Part shown: one piece after another, positions 44,101 through 53,310 of the stretch | How the letters are laid out: every line of letters starts with the position of its first letter | Position numbering within the stretch: the stretch's first letter is position 1 | NCBI GenBank assembly: GCA_947447265.1 | Contig: CANFKC010000011.1 | Location: 1-64,000, forward strand | DNA length: 64,000 nucleotides | Direction of reading: 5' to 3' | Source of the DNA: Chitinophagaceae bacterium | Lineage (GTDB): Bacteria > Bacteroidota > Bacteroidia > Chitinophagales > Chitinophagaceae | The notes under the pieces: generated by a model | What the model saw: the letters and a program-made list of their open reading frames with translations, nothing else | Told to the model about the DNA's origin: nothing | The model's database searches: none | Position numbers and translations under genes: made by a program

Positions 44101-45117
44101 AGTGCTACGCAAACGGTTACCGTAAATACAGTGCCTGCTATCGGTACTATTTCGGGGCCGGGTACTGTTTGTGCCTATGCGCATATTACCTTGTCGGGTT
44201 CACCATCGGGAGGTTCCTGGGGCAGTTCATCTACCCACGCTACAATTAACAGCAGTGGTGTTGTTATGGGTCTATCGGCAGGGGCGGTAACTATTTCTTA
44301 TACATTTACCAATGGCTGCGGGTCTACTTCTGCAACCTATGCTATAACAGTAAGTGGACTGCCACATGCCGGACCAATAACAGGATCGCCGGCAATTTGT
44401 ATGGGTTCAACAAGCCTGCTTACAGGAGCTGCTGCTGGCGGCACCTGGAGCAGCAGCTCACCAACAGTCGCAACAATTGATACCACAGGAAGTGTTACCG
44501 CGCTGTCGCTCGGCACCGCCACAATAACTTATATTACCGGCAATAGTTGTGGCATTGATACTGCCTATCAGCTCGTAACCGTAATACCGTTACCTGATGC
44601 AGGCATTATTACAGGCACTGATAGTGTATGTCCCGGTATGTCAGTAACATTGTCTGATGCGGTAACGGGCGGGACATGGGCCAGTAGCAACATCTCGTTG
44701 GCATCGGTTTCGTCGGGTGGAGTGGTGACGGGTATTGCATCGGGTGTGGTAACTATTTCATACAGCTACACCAATTCTTGTGGCACCGCAAGCGTAACCT
44801 ATCCTTTTACCGTATTGCCATATTCGTCGTGCCCCAATGGGGTTGAAGCCGCGCCTGCAGTGCAAGATATGTCAATGGAAGTCTTTCCTAACCCCAATGA
44901 CGGCGCTTTCTCCGTTAATATACATTCTCCGTTAAATGACGCAGCGCATATTGTCGTTACCGATCTTTTGGGTCGCATATTTTTGGAACAATACGTTGCT
45001 GTAAATAAGCCAATTCCATTGCGGTTAAATGTTGCGAAAGGGGTGTACTTTATTGCAGCAAATATTGGCGAAAACAGGTTTGTGGGAAAGGTAGTGGTTG
45101 ATGGTGGTGCCCGTTAA
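41113..45117 (+). CDS. Large NHL-propeller / Ig-like repeat surface protein with T9SS tail
   Basis: A 1334-residue protein. Signal peptide 1-24 (FFLLAIPSFLFFQSFGQ). About 12 NHL-type repeats of some 55 residues follow (xRIRKINxSGIISTVAGTGxxGxSGDGG), to about residue 690, likely two six-bladed propellers. Seven Ig-like/Big_2 repeats of some 80 residues follow, each opening with G(T/P)ISG...C and closing with NSCG, so each probably has one disulfide. The C-terminus (MEVFPNPNDGAFSVNIHSP ... KGVYFIAANIGENRF) is a T9SS type A sorting domain. A cell-surface adhesion or binding role is inferred. Confidence 0.9.
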   Translation: MKSYLLRFFLLAIPSFLFFQSFGQNITTVAGMGAAGHNGDGWPATLAHLYHPHNCVIDASNNLIFADHNNHRIRKISAAGMITSVAGQSYPGFFGDSALGIYSVLSMPKCIAIDQIGNIYFFDSGNVRVRKVDTSGRIYTIFGNGSWGFSGDGGYATAATTGSVEGIAVDRFGNVFISDNWFSRIRKIDTNGIVRTFAGTGSAGFSGDGGPATSSQINGQCGIAFDTSGNLLISDFWNYRIRKINLSGIISTVAGTGTAGYSGDGSLATSANIGDVYGLSVDLNNNIYLTGFNRVRKINGSGIISTVVGTGQKGYNGDGIAATAANINYSFGACADASGNIFVAESDNHRIRKINTSGVITTICGKGNSGFSGDGSSGYGAQLYGPVAVSADLGGNIYVADIRNNRIRRIAASGIITTVAGSGTGTGGYSGDGGQATSASLNSPSSVCVDVNGNIFIADCGNDRIRKVNTSGVISTIAGNGTAGFSGDGGAATNAKLSMPLGVAVDTSGNVYIADANNCRIRKVNTSGIISTLVGSGTCGFSGDGGSAVSADISVLGVSVDIMRNVYIASAGRIRKVNLSGIINTIVGTGGVGFSGDGGLATAAQINVYGPPAIDIYGYIYIADCYNNRIRKVDPAGIIRTLTNPYGYPNYSGDGSLAIYAGLTTPSGIAVNSSREIFFSEIEDSRVRKIDACSTPLVGRVSGSSLVCVGGTISLSYTTSGGRWSTTGTSATIVDTTGVLTGINPGTAIVSYTVSNSCGPTIVFDTITVITMPNSGTISGPTALCVGATITLVDSAGTYGGTWTSSAPGIASINSSTGVVSGMATGTATITYSVSNSCGSNITTRSINVITTLPPGTISGTTTFCQGTSSTLTSSGATGGTWSSSAPGVATVNSSGVVTGLSGGTAVISYTVSNVCGSATATATVTINPLANPGTISGASTVCVGDTINLHNSVTGGTWSSSNATIASVTSAGIVYGVATGTATISYAVTNVCGTRSATQTVTVNTVPAIGTISGPGTVCAYAHITLSGSPSGGSWGSSSTHATINSSGVVMGLSAGAVTISYTFTNGCGSTSATYAITVSGLPHAGPITGSPAICMGSTSLLTGAAAGGTWSSSSPTVATIDTTGSVTALSLGTATITYITGNSCGIDTAYQLVTVIPLPDAGIITGTDSVCPGMSVTLSDAVTGGTWASSNISLASVSSGGVVTGIASGVVTISYSYTNSCGTASVTYPFTVLPYSSCPNGVEAAPAVQDMSMEVFPNPNDGAFSVNIHSPLNDAAHIVVTDLLGRIFLEQYVAVNKPIPLRLNVAKGVYFIAANIGENRFVGKVVVDGGAR

Positions 45118-45175
45118 TTAAACTGTTTCTTCTCTCACAGCCCAAGGTAGGGTGTTGTAATTACGTCTTATTAGT

Positions 45176-45892
45176 ATGAGCAAGGCACAACCATTTATAA
45201 TCGATATTCCCAAACCCTGCCATGAGGGTTGGGATGAAATGACACCCGTAAAACAAGGTAAATATTGCAATAGCTGCAAACAAGCGGTTCTTGATTTTAC
45301 CACCTTTAACGATGCACAACTCTATAATTTCTTTTCAGGCAATACCCGGAATGTTTGCGGTCGGTTTTATGCTGCCCAGTTGGGTCGTCAGTTATATTTG
45401 CCACCGCAACCGCGCAGCCGGTTGTATCGCATAGCAATTGCTGCAGGGCTCACTTTGTTGTTTTTTAACGCTGGCGAATTAAGTGCACATCCGAAACCCC
45501 CATTGGTGTTTGCGGTAGCCGTGGATAGTCCTGCTACAAAAAATACTCCCCACATCGATTCGGTCCAAATTGAAGGTTGCGTTACGGATAATAAAAAAGA
45601 GCCAATTATCAATGCTAGTGTGAGGTTGAGCAAAGGCGGGGTAACCGTGGCGGGGACGATAACCGACTATGACGGCAAGTATAAACTCTCAAATTTAGAA
45701 TCTGGGGAGTACGAATTGACGTTTAGCTATGTCGGGCTGAAATCTCAATCAGTAACTGGAGTTGAGGTGACCAATAAGAACGTTAGGGAAGTAAACGTAA
45801 TTTTAAGCAGAGATGAAAAGTTTAAATTAAATAAGCCTGTAAAAGTTGTGATGGGTCGACTGCCACTAATGCGTAAACATGTGCATGATTAA
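45176..45892 (+). CDS. Cys-motif membrane protein with carboxypeptidase-regulatory-like domain
   Basis: A 238-residue protein. The N-terminal block IPKPCHEGWDEMTPVKQGKYCNSCKQAVLDFTTFND carries three cysteines and a CxxC, resembling a small zinc-binding or redox site common in Bacteroidota. One membrane helix (LYRIAIAAGLTLLFFNAGELSA, about 84-105) precedes a periplasmic carboxypeptidase-regulatory-like domain (VQIEGCVTDNKKEPIINASVRL ... YDGKYKLSNLESGEYELTFSYVGLKSQ). 58 bp after the T9SS protein gene, so it may be co-transcribed and help its assembly, but this is unproven. Confidence 0.8.
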   Translation: MSKAQPFIIDIPKPCHEGWDEMTPVKQGKYCNSCKQAVLDFTTFNDAQLYNFFSGNTRNVCGRFYAAQLGRQLYLPPQPRSRLYRIAIAAGLTLLFFNAGELSAHPKPPLVFAVAVDSPATKNTPHIDSVQIEGCVTDNKKEPIINASVRLSKGGVTVAGTITDYDGKYKLSNLESGEYELTFSYVGLKSQSVTGVEVTNKNVREVNVILSRDEKFKLNKPVKVVMGRLPLMRKHVHD

Positions 45893-45953
45893 GAAAATAC
45901 CAGGAAATATCGTAGTCGAAAATTTGGGTTACTAACCATTGCTAACCACGAGA

Positions 45954-46586
45954 TTAGAGTCTGTATCTGATGCCTGCGGTTAACGGGAAGCTCAAGGTGG
46001 AAATTTTGAAGTCACCCGCTTTAAGCGACATAAAGTTGACGTTCAGTTCTGCATTCAATCCTATGTGCTTGTTTAGATGATACGTATCCCCGACATGAAG
46101 ACCCACAATTGTCCCGCGACCTTTTCCATAGCTTGGCGGCACCCAGCCTGCAATCGTGTACGTTTTATAAGGCAATACAATTCCTGCTGAAAGACCAGCA
46201 TAGCATTCGTTATCACCTGAGGTATATTTTCCCCTGGCGAAGAGTTGAGCCGGTATTAAGGGAGCAAAAGTCTGGGTGCTGGTGCCATCAACCATTGGTG
46301 CAAAAGGATCGACGATATAGGACAATGACATCGCACTCGCTGAAGCGCCTATTGTGAAGTGTTTAAAGTTATAGCCAATGCTGAATGTACCTGTAAGTTT
46401 ATTTAATTTGTTCTTGAGTTCCGCCACATTAACATCGTAGTTTCCACTGCGTGCCGAAGGGTCGGTCGCAAATATTTTTCCGGCACTCAAACCAAATTCA
46501 ATCCTTGATGTTTTTGTGGAATCGTTTTCCTTAGCTTGTAAAAGCGGTCCTGTTAAAAGAAGCAAGGCAAGCAGGTGTAATTTCAT
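45954..46586 (-). CDS. Outer-membrane beta-barrel protein
   Basis: A 210-residue protein with a signal peptide (KLHLLALLLLTGPLLQAK) and alternating amphipathic strands (RIEFGLSAGKIFA, GTFSIGYNFKHFTIGASAS, NECYAGLSAGIVLPYK), ending in GIRYRL with a terminal aromatic/basic pattern of porin-like small barrels. No ligand-binding signature. Minus strand, convergent with the Cys-motif protein gene. Confidence 0.75.
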   Translation of the reverse strand: MKLHLLALLLLTGPLLQAKENDSTKTSRIEFGLSAGKIFATDPSARSGNYDVNVAELKNKLNKLTGTFSIGYNFKHFTIGASASAMSLSYIVDPFAPMVDGTSTQTFAPLIPAQLFARGKYTSGDNECYAGLSAGIVLPYKTYTIAGWVPPSYGKGRGTIVGLHVGDTYHLNKHIGLNAELNVNFMSLKAGDFKISTLSFPLTAGIRYRL

Positions 46587-46775
46587 AGCAAAAGTTTAAA
46601 TGCATAACGTAAAAATTAAGAGGTTATTGCAGTGTAAATATACTTTATTTGATGTTGCCCAACGCAAACTTAGTCAACGCGTGTTTTCAACTGCTTGCAA
46701 AATAATCCGTGGCGCATAGCGTTATTAAATTAGTTATTGTAGCTCTTACCATCTGTTTACTCAAATGCATTTTTT

Positions 46776-47504
46776 ATGAAGAAAATTGTTGTTGCATGTT
46801 TGTTATTGGCTGTTGCCGGGTCTATTATGTCCTTTAATTTTCACACTTCTGCCAATGAAAGTATGGTACTCATTCCGGCTGGTGAATTTACTTACGGGCT
46901 TACCGCAAAGCAGGTGCGAAGCCTAACAGAAAAGTATGGTGCCGAGGGCATTGCGGCTTATTTTTTGAAAAGCAGGGTAGTGAAGTTGAATGCGTTTTAT
47001 ATTGATAAATATGAGGTGACGAATCGACAGTTTAATGAATTCCTTGTCGCAACAAAACGACGAAAACTCAATACGCCGCTAAGCAGGCTCGATTGCCCGG
47101 TTACTAACATAGGCTGGGCCGATGCGAGAGCATACGCAGCATGGGCCGGAAAACGCATGCCTACTGAAGAGGAGTGGGAGAAGGCAGCCCGTGGTACAAA
47201 AGGCAACCTTTACCCATGGGGTAATAAAGATAATGAGGCCAACTACAACGGCGTGAAAAAAGGAAATGAAATATCAGTAAAGGTAGGTTCGTACCAGGCT
47301 GGCAAAAGCCCTTATGGAGTGATGGATATGGCCGGGAACGTATACGAGATGACCGCCGGGAAATGGCAGAAAGGTAATTGTATGCGCGGTGGAAGCTTCC
47401 TGAATGAAGGCCCCTATGTAATGACGGCTTTCCGTTGGTCCCCACAAGATACGGTTCATGGAGCATCCTGGCTCGGATTCAGGTGTGTAAAGGATGCGAA
47501 GTAA
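46776..47504 (+). CDS. Formylglycine-generating-enzyme-like protein lacking the catalytic cysteines
   Basis: A 242-residue exported protein (signal VVACLLLAVAGSIMSFNFHTSA) with the SUMF1/FGE fold: MVLIPAGEFTYG, FYIDKYEVTNRQFNEFL, AWAGKRMPTEEEWEKAARG, YPWGN, YGVMDMAGNVYEMT, RGGSFLNEGPYVMTAFRW and WLGFRCVKD. In true FGE the segment after RGGS(F/Y) carries two catalytic cysteines (RGGSYLCxxxxC); here those positions are Asn and Val. No sulfatase lies nearby. It is thus more likely a structural or EgtB/Gld-type relative than an active FGE. Confidence 0.8.
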   Translation: MKKIVVACLLLAVAGSIMSFNFHTSANESMVLIPAGEFTYGLTAKQVRSLTEKYGAEGIAAYFLKSRVVKLNAFYIDKYEVTNRQFNEFLVATKRRKLNTPLSRLDCPVTNIGWADARAYAAWAGKRMPTEEEWEKAARGTKGNLYPWGNKDNEANYNGVKKGNEISVKVGSYQAGKSPYGVMDMAGNVYEMTAGKWQKGNCMRGGSFLNEGPYVMTAFRWSPQDTVHGASWLGFRCVKDAK

Positions 47505-47517
47505 TGAATACTGGACA

Positions 47518-47540
47518 AGCCGGAGGTTTTACTTCCGGCT
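47518..47540. terminator. Hairpin between convergent genes
   Basis: Stem AGCCGGAGG / CTTCCGGCT (one G-T pair) with a five-base loop, in the 65-bp gap between two convergent genes. T tail is poor on the plus strand; probably bidirectional. Confidence 0.6.
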
Positions 47541-47569
47541 CGTCTATGAAAATTGTATCTGATGAATAG

Positions 47570-50500
47570 CTACTCAAACACCACTTTTTGCGATGCCTTT
47601 TTGCCCGCTATGTTAGTCCTTAAAATGTATACACCTTTTGGTTTGTCCGGAGTTGCTATGGTTGTACTATTACTCCAGTGGCCGGCCTGCGCGGTAGTAT
47701 TATAGAAGCTTTTTCCGGTTATGTCCGTAAGGTTTATTTGCAGTTCGGTTCCCGGGTCGGCATACCAGTTAATATTGATATTGCCATCAAAACACGGATT
47801 GGGATAAATACTTGCAACCGTATTGGGCTCTGCCCATTCCACAGTGCGGATTGGCAACGTCAGGGTAGTTCCATCGTCAAGAGTAGCAGTAAGGCGGTAA
47901 TGTAGAAGAGTGCCCTGGCTAACATTGGTAGGTGCATCTGTAACCTGGTATTTTTGTCCGTAATGGTGTGCAGCTATGCTATTATTAATTGTGGTATAGC
48001 CACGGTCGCCAATTTCCCGTTCCAGCACATAATGGTCTGCAATCGCGTCAATATAAGATGTCCATTCTGCAAGCACTTTCCCTTTTCCGGCCATTTGCGC
48101 CGTTAAGTTCACAAGGCTGTTGTCATCGTCAGTAGCCAGCACCTTGCGAATAGGCGACACAAGTGTATCTGTATTCCACGTCATGGTCCATTTTAACCGA
48201 TAGTAAACAACAGTCGATGCAGGGAATTCTGCATACTCAGTATGCGTATAAGCGCCCGGATTGCTGTGAGCGGCAACCGTATCCAGCACCGCCGCAAAAT
48301 GAATGCCGTCAGTCGACCGCTCTAATAAATAGTTATTCACTTCAGTATCAATAATAGAACGCCAGGTTAGCCGCACATCATTACCGTTTTTAGTGGCTAT
48401 AAAATTCAGATAGTCTACTCCTGCTGCAACGGTTCCTGTTGGTCCGCCATTGTTAAACCAATATTCGGAAACTGGCAGTGTCTTAATTTCAGCATAGTAG
48501 CCATTGTCATAAGGCACCCATTTTACTTTGTTGTAAGGGATGTAAGTGTATGCCCCGCCTGTATCGTCAGCCAGCGTTGCGTTTTCTGTTGCTGGGCTGT
48601 TACTATTTCGGTATTGGGTTATGCCCAGCCTGTAAGCATCCTGAACTGGAGTGCAGGATGCACAGCTGGTGTCGCTTAGCACTTTTGATAGGTCATTGTC
48701 AGTGAGGTATAAACGGATGTAGGCACTATCTGCGGCATTTTCTGCTTTAAAGCTATAGCTGCGCGGAAACGTATACTGCGTTGCAGCCGGATTGCCTAAA
48801 TTATCTTGCCTGTAAAGCGTTATCGCAGCATTATTTATTGGTTGGTTATTGGGTTGAAGTGAGGCTACTAATTGGTTGGTTTGCAAATAATTCAGCCAGG
48901 TATTACCGCTTGCATTCTGGGTTAGCGTAGTAACCCCGGTTGCAGGATATATACCAGCTGCGCGGTCAAAAATGTGTACGTCATCAATCGTAAGCCCCTC
49001 AAATGTAGCGCCAGGATCTGTCGACAATACAAACCTGAAGCTCATGGTAACATTGCCCGGCGGAATGGGTATAGAGGCAACATGCCAGCGGGTAAAGCTG
49101 TTGGTATTCCACACATTAAATGTAGAATCGTACCAGTTGGTGCCCTGGTTCGCGTGTCCGAGTTTGGTCCAGTTCCTACCATCGGTGCTGTATTCTACAT
49201 AGGCTTTATCGCACATGGTATTGCCGCAGTTCTCTACGTCCATAGCCGCGCTGAAGCTAAGCATCGGGCTGGTGAGGGTCGATATGTCAAAGCATGGTGT
49301 ATACAGGTAAGATAGTTCCAGGTTGTTATATCGGCCTGTAAGGTTGGTTTTCCAGGCTTTAATGCCACTTGCGGCGCGAGTTACGCGCGTGGATGCCGGT
49401 GTGCCGTACTGCCATGAATTATTTACACCTTCGGTATAGAAGCCTCCATTACCAGCCTCGAAATTTTCAAGGTAGGGATAGCTGGTAATAATAGGGTTAT
49501 TACGGAATTTATAGTTGAGCAGCGAATCATTTGGGGTGTAAGTATCTCCGGCAACCGTAAGCCATACGTCCAGTTTGTGGGTAACGCCGGTATTAATAGT
49601 AATTTGCTGCGCAAAAGTGTAATTGATGGTTTGCTTTGCGGTAAGCGAATCAAGCAAGCCGTTGTACACAGTGCCCCCATCCATTTGGTAATGCAGTTGC
49701 ACAGAGTGCAGCGTATAGTTAACACCATTGTGCACCGTTACAGTTAGGGGCTGCAGACCGCTCAGTCCGCAACTGGTTTGTAGCGGAGATACCACCTGGG
49801 TAAGCGCGGCGTCATTGGCAACAGTATATATTTTTACATTGTCTATGGTCATTCCGTTACCGTAATTAGGTCCGCATATCAGCGATGTATCATTCTGCCC
49901 GAACGCCAGCTGAAAACTCGTAGTGAAGTTGTTGCCATAATATCGCACGGCATCGGTGAGCGAGATAGACTGCGCATGGTTCAGGAAACCTGGATAGGCA
50001 TTGAGGTTGTAGGTAAACAGCGACGTCCATGGCAGCGCATCTTTAGCGCGGGCTAATAGATTGTTGCCATCTGCTGTTTTGGGTGTGCCATGCAATACAT
50101 AATCAAAATCGAGCCTCAGCTCGGTATTTGCGGTATCGTAGTTGGACAAATTGAATGTTCCGATTAAACTATTCGAGCTGCCGTTTTTCACATTCTGGTT
50201 TTCGTCAAGGCTTATAGAGCGCCTGCCGGTTATCAATACATCCCGGTTTACAAAACTCCGCAGTCGGCCAGCCGTATCATACGTCTGAAAATCCCAACGC
50301 CCGTTCGGCGCTATACCTACTGAATCTTTACCCGTCACACTTATGCTGTCCATTGTTTCGAAACCATCTGTAAATGGAAGACTAACAGTATCGTTGCTTA
50401 TTTGTTTAACGGTATAGTAAATGGTATCGTTTGCATGCTGTGGGTCAGCTACTACCTGGTTGCGAATTGCTATGGCAAAATTATAGGTGCCTGTTGCGGA

Positions 50501-53215
50501 AAGGTCAATGCCTGGTATACTTACAGTTGCAGTTCCATTGGCGGGTATAAGCGGCCCGGCAGTATAGGTTTGCCAGCCTGTTCCGTTTATGTTGTAATTA
50601 ATGGCGTAGCTGTTACATGCGGTGCTGTATAAATTTCTTACAAGCAATTTTAATGTCTCGCTGTTGGTAAGTTCAGTACGGGTAAACTTTCTGCCACTAA
50701 CAGGGCCATTCACCTTTTCTATCATCAGGTCGCCGGTTGATACCGGATTGGTGCAATTACCGGTATTGGCATATACTGTTAAGGCAACGCTTCTGTAACC
50801 TTCCACACCGTTAATCAGCGGACGTATGGCTACATATGAACGTCCTTTCAGCGACATGTTTTTGAAAGTATAGCTGGTGCCTGTAACTACGGCATCAACA
50901 ACCATGTTAGGGCCACGCTTGGCAAGCATCTGGTAGGCAGTGGCGTTAGGTGCGGGTGACCAATGTACATTTACATAGCCGGGGCATTGCGCTGTATCCA
51001 GTTGCAAAGTAGGTATGTTACTGATCACGAAGTTGCCGGATGTAGCTACATCGCTTGTGCCGTTCCGGCTGATTCTCACCAGGCATTTTTCAGAATTATA
51101 GCCAAATGGCCGCCAGGCAATATTGCGTCTGTCGGCAGGCACTGCATTTGCCAGGGTCGACCATGATGCGCCGTTGTCTGCAGATAACTGCACCGTGAAG
51201 GTGTTGCCGTCGCTTACAGCATTCCAGAAAATGCGCACAGAATCGTATTTGTTTGCGGTATCAATGTTTGATATGGCTTCACCACCCACGGGGTAGGTGA
51301 GTTGCACACCTTTCGGAAGCATATCGTATGCTACCACATATTTTTGTCCGGCAATCGGTACGTTGTAGCCGCCAACAAAAATCTGGTAAGAGCCTGGTGC
51401 AGGGTTATTAATGGTTACCTGTTCTGTGTTATTGATATGGTCTTTCTTTTCAATGGCATTATTGGTAATATTAGCAGGGTTTTCATCGGGTACCAAGGGC
51501 AGGTGCACTACTGAACCGGGTGTTTTAACGGAAAGGTCGAGGTCGTTTACCAATTGCTTTGCCGAGGCCGTGTTTGCGGGTACGTCCTGCCACGTGAGCA
51601 GTACTTTCAGTTGTGCGGTATTCGGTGGCACTACTATACCGAGTATCATAGAATCGCCCGTATTCAATGCGCCGGCATGGTACCAGGTACTATCTAGCAT
51701 TTTTAAAGAACGGCCGACATCCATCGCACCAAAGCCATAAGCGAAATCGGGCCCTGGATTGCCAAGGTCCATTGCTCCGTTCAGTAATACAGCCTTTAAA
51801 AGATCAGCGCGCGGATTTACCGTGTGCAATTGTTTATATCGCTGGGTAAGCAAAGCCACTCCGCCTGCTGCCTGCGGGCTGGCCATACTGGTGCCGGCAG
51901 CCCATTCATAAGCATCTTCGCCAATTGTTGAATAAGCGCCAAGGCCAACGGCCACAATATCCGGCTTTAGCCTGCCGTCTTTGGTCGGGCCGCGCGACTC
52001 ATCGAAAGCCTGGTCCTGGTAGTCGGTCATGCTGCCCACAACCACATTATTTTTTGCCGGTTGGTAGCCGCCGCCTACAGTACCATAACCCATGGGCCAG
52101 GGTGCGCAATTCATATCGCCATCATTGCCAGAAGCGAAAACATGTAGTACCTCCGGATATTGTATAGACAATGTATCCAGGAAACGCGCATATCCATCAT
52201 ACGTGCCTGAGTAATCACAATCTCCCAGAATAACACCATAAGAATTGTTGGTTACGGTCATGTTGAAATCATGGTACATAGCCCCGGTCGACGAAAGTAT
52301 CTGGTCGAAGAAATAGTCAATAAGATTTACGTGCGGCGCGGCGCCTAATGCCAACGGGTCAATATTGCCGGTGCCGCCTACAATACCATTTACATGCGCA
52401 CCGTGCGTGCCTCTGCCAACCGGATTGAAATTGGTGATACGGTCTTTAATATCGGCATGGTAGATGCCTGATGAATTATCGCCAATGCCCACCGTTACCC
52501 CGGCTCCGTTCAGGCCATAACCACCAAACGCAGTATTACCTGCACCAATATTTACTTTGGTTGCGGGTGCCGACTGCAGGTCGAATGGAACCATTTGAGT
52601 TGCAGGTGCAATGTTTTGAACACCATACCAGCTGGCAATAGCATGTAGCTGGTTTGCATCCAGCACTATTTTATAGGCACTGTATTGCTCCAGTGACGAA
52701 GGGTTTACCTGGCCACCGAGGGTGGTAACCAATTGTTTTACCGCTGCTGCGTTTACGGTAGGGTAGAAGGTTACCAAAACCTCTACTCTCCCTTTTCCAT
52801 TGCTTACTTTATTCCAGATATACTTGCTGGCCTTCCACTCGGGTTTTACATTGGTGATGCCGTAAATTGATGCGGTAATAGCTGCATTTTCTACCGGGAA
52901 CTGAACATGTGCGGCAAAGGTATTATCCGGCAGGTAATCAAGCAGGGTGATGCCCTGAGTCTTGAGTGCTTGTTTTTCACCATCCGTTGGCAATTTTGTA
53001 AAATGTACCAGCGCCAGGACGGGTTCCGCCGATGCTATTGCTCTTGTGCTGTCTATCCATCTTGCTGCATTCGGCGCCATAGGGATGTCGCCGGAATTGA
53101 GGTGCACTGTATGGCTCGCAGATGGCAGTTGCGCGCTGCTTTCATTCACAGCAGAAAACAGTAAAAAAGAGGATAGGACTATTTTTAGGGTTGTATTGTA
53201 AACGTTTCGAATCAT
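47570..53215 (-). CDS. Subtilisin-like (S8) protease, multidomain, T9SS-sorted
   Basis: An 1881-residue exported protein. Signal peptide 1-29 (KIVLSSFLLFSAVNESSAQ). Catalytic residues in order: Asp246 in GIGDNSSG, His271 in GTHGAHVNG, oxyanion Asn at about 323-324 in VTNNSYG, Ser443 in GTSMASP. From about 600 on: immunoglobulin/fibronectin-like and jelly-roll modules, and repeated FLNF/VRLTWRS...ERSTDG modules near 1600. The C-terminus (IYPNPCFDGNINI ... PKGVYILRTNIAGKK) is a T9SS sorting domain. Probably a cell-surface or secreted protease acting on external proteins. Confidence 0.9.
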   Translation of the reverse strand: MIRNVYNTTLKIVLSSFLLFSAVNESSAQLPSASHTVHLNSGDIPMAPNAARWIDSTRAIASAEPVLALVHFTKLPTDGEKQALKTQGITLLDYLPDNTFAAHVQFPVENAAITASIYGITNVKPEWKASKYIWNKVSNGKGRVEVLVTFYPTVNAAAVKQLVTTLGGQVNPSSLEQYSAYKIVLDANQLHAIASWYGVQNIAPATQMVPFDLQSAPATKVNIGAGNTAFGGYGLNGAGVTVGIGDNSSGIYHADIKDRITNFNPVGRGTHGAHVNGIVGGTGNIDPLALGAAPHVNLIDYFFDQILSSTGAMYHDFNMTVTNNSYGVILGDCDYSGTYDGYARFLDTLSIQYPEVLHVFASGNDGDMNCAPWPMGYGTVGGGYQPAKNNVVVGSMTDYQDQAFDESRGPTKDGRLKPDIVAVGLGAYSTIGEDAYEWAAGTSMASPQAAGGVALLTQRYKQLHTVNPRADLLKAVLLNGAMDLGNPGPDFAYGFGAMDVGRSLKMLDSTWYHAGALNTGDSMILGIVVPPNTAQLKVLLTWQDVPANTASAKQLVNDLDLSVKTPGSVVHLPLVPDENPANITNNAIEKKDHINNTEQVTINNPAPGSYQIFVGGYNVPIAGQKYVVAYDMLPKGVQLTYPVGGEAISNIDTANKYDSVRIFWNAVSDGNTFTVQLSADNGASWSTLANAVPADRRNIAWRPFGYNSEKCLVRISRNGTSDVATSGNFVISNIPTLQLDTAQCPGYVNVHWSPAPNATAYQMLAKRGPNMVVDAVVTGTSYTFKNMSLKGRSYVAIRPLINGVEGYRSVALTVYANTGNCTNPVSTGDLMIEKVNGPVSGRKFTRTELTNSETLKLLVRNLYSTACNSYAINYNINGTGWQTYTAGPLIPANGTATVSIPGIDLSATGTYNFAIAIRNQVVADPQHANDTIYYTVKQISNDTVSLPFTDGFETMDSISVTGKDSVGIAPNGRWDFQTYDTAGRLRSFVNRDVLITGRRSISLDENQNVKNGSSNSLIGTFNLSNYDTANTELRLDFDYVLHGTPKTADGNNLLARAKDALPWTSLFTYNLNAYPGFLNHAQSISLTDAVRYYGNNFTTSFQLAFGQNDTSLICGPNYGNGMTIDNVKIYTVANDAALTQVVSPLQTSCGLSGLQPLTVTVHNGVNYTLHSVQLHYQMDGGTVYNGLLDSLTAKQTINYTFAQQITINTGVTHKLDVWLTVAGDTYTPNDSLLNYKFRNNPIITSYPYLENFEAGNGGFYTEGVNNSWQYGTPASTRVTRAASGIKAWKTNLTGRYNNLELSYLYTPCFDISTLTSPMLSFSAAMDVENCGNTMCDKAYVEYSTDGRNWTKLGHANQGTNWYDSTFNVWNTNSFTRWHVASIPIPPGNVTMSFRFVLSTDPGATFEGLTIDDVHIFDRAAGIYPATGVTTLTQNASGNTWLNYLQTNQLVASLQPNNQPINNAAITLYRQDNLGNPAATQYTFPRSYSFKAENAADSAYIRLYLTDNDLSKVLSDTSCASCTPVQDAYRLGITQYRNSNSPATENATLADDTGGAYTYIPYNKVKWVPYDNGYYAEIKTLPVSEYWFNNGGPTGTVAAGVDYLNFIATKNGNDVRLTWRSIIDTEVNNYLLERSTDGIHFAAVLDTVAAHSNPGAYTHTEYAEFPASTVVYYRLKWTMTWNTDTLVSPIRKVLATDDDNSLVNLTAQMAGKGKVLAEWTSYIDAIADHYVLEREIGDRGYTTINNSIAAHHYGQKYQVTDAPTNVSQGTLLHYRLTATLDDGTTLTLPIRTVEWAEPNTVASIYPNPCFDGNININWYADPGTELQINLTDITGKSFYNTTAQAGHWSNSTTIATPDKPKGVYILRTNIAGKKASQKVVFE

Positions 53216-53310
53216 GTTGCTGGCTATAAAAGAGTTTTCCGTTATGTAAATTACGGAAATTCTCAGTTCATATTGTTAGCAGCGGTTGAATATGACTTTG
53301 AAATAACGCC

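Noticed and set aside
48163-53201. Numerous plus-strand frames across the subtilisin-like protease gene
   Set aside because: All lie antisense to a long gene with intact catalytic motifs; none has a known domain.
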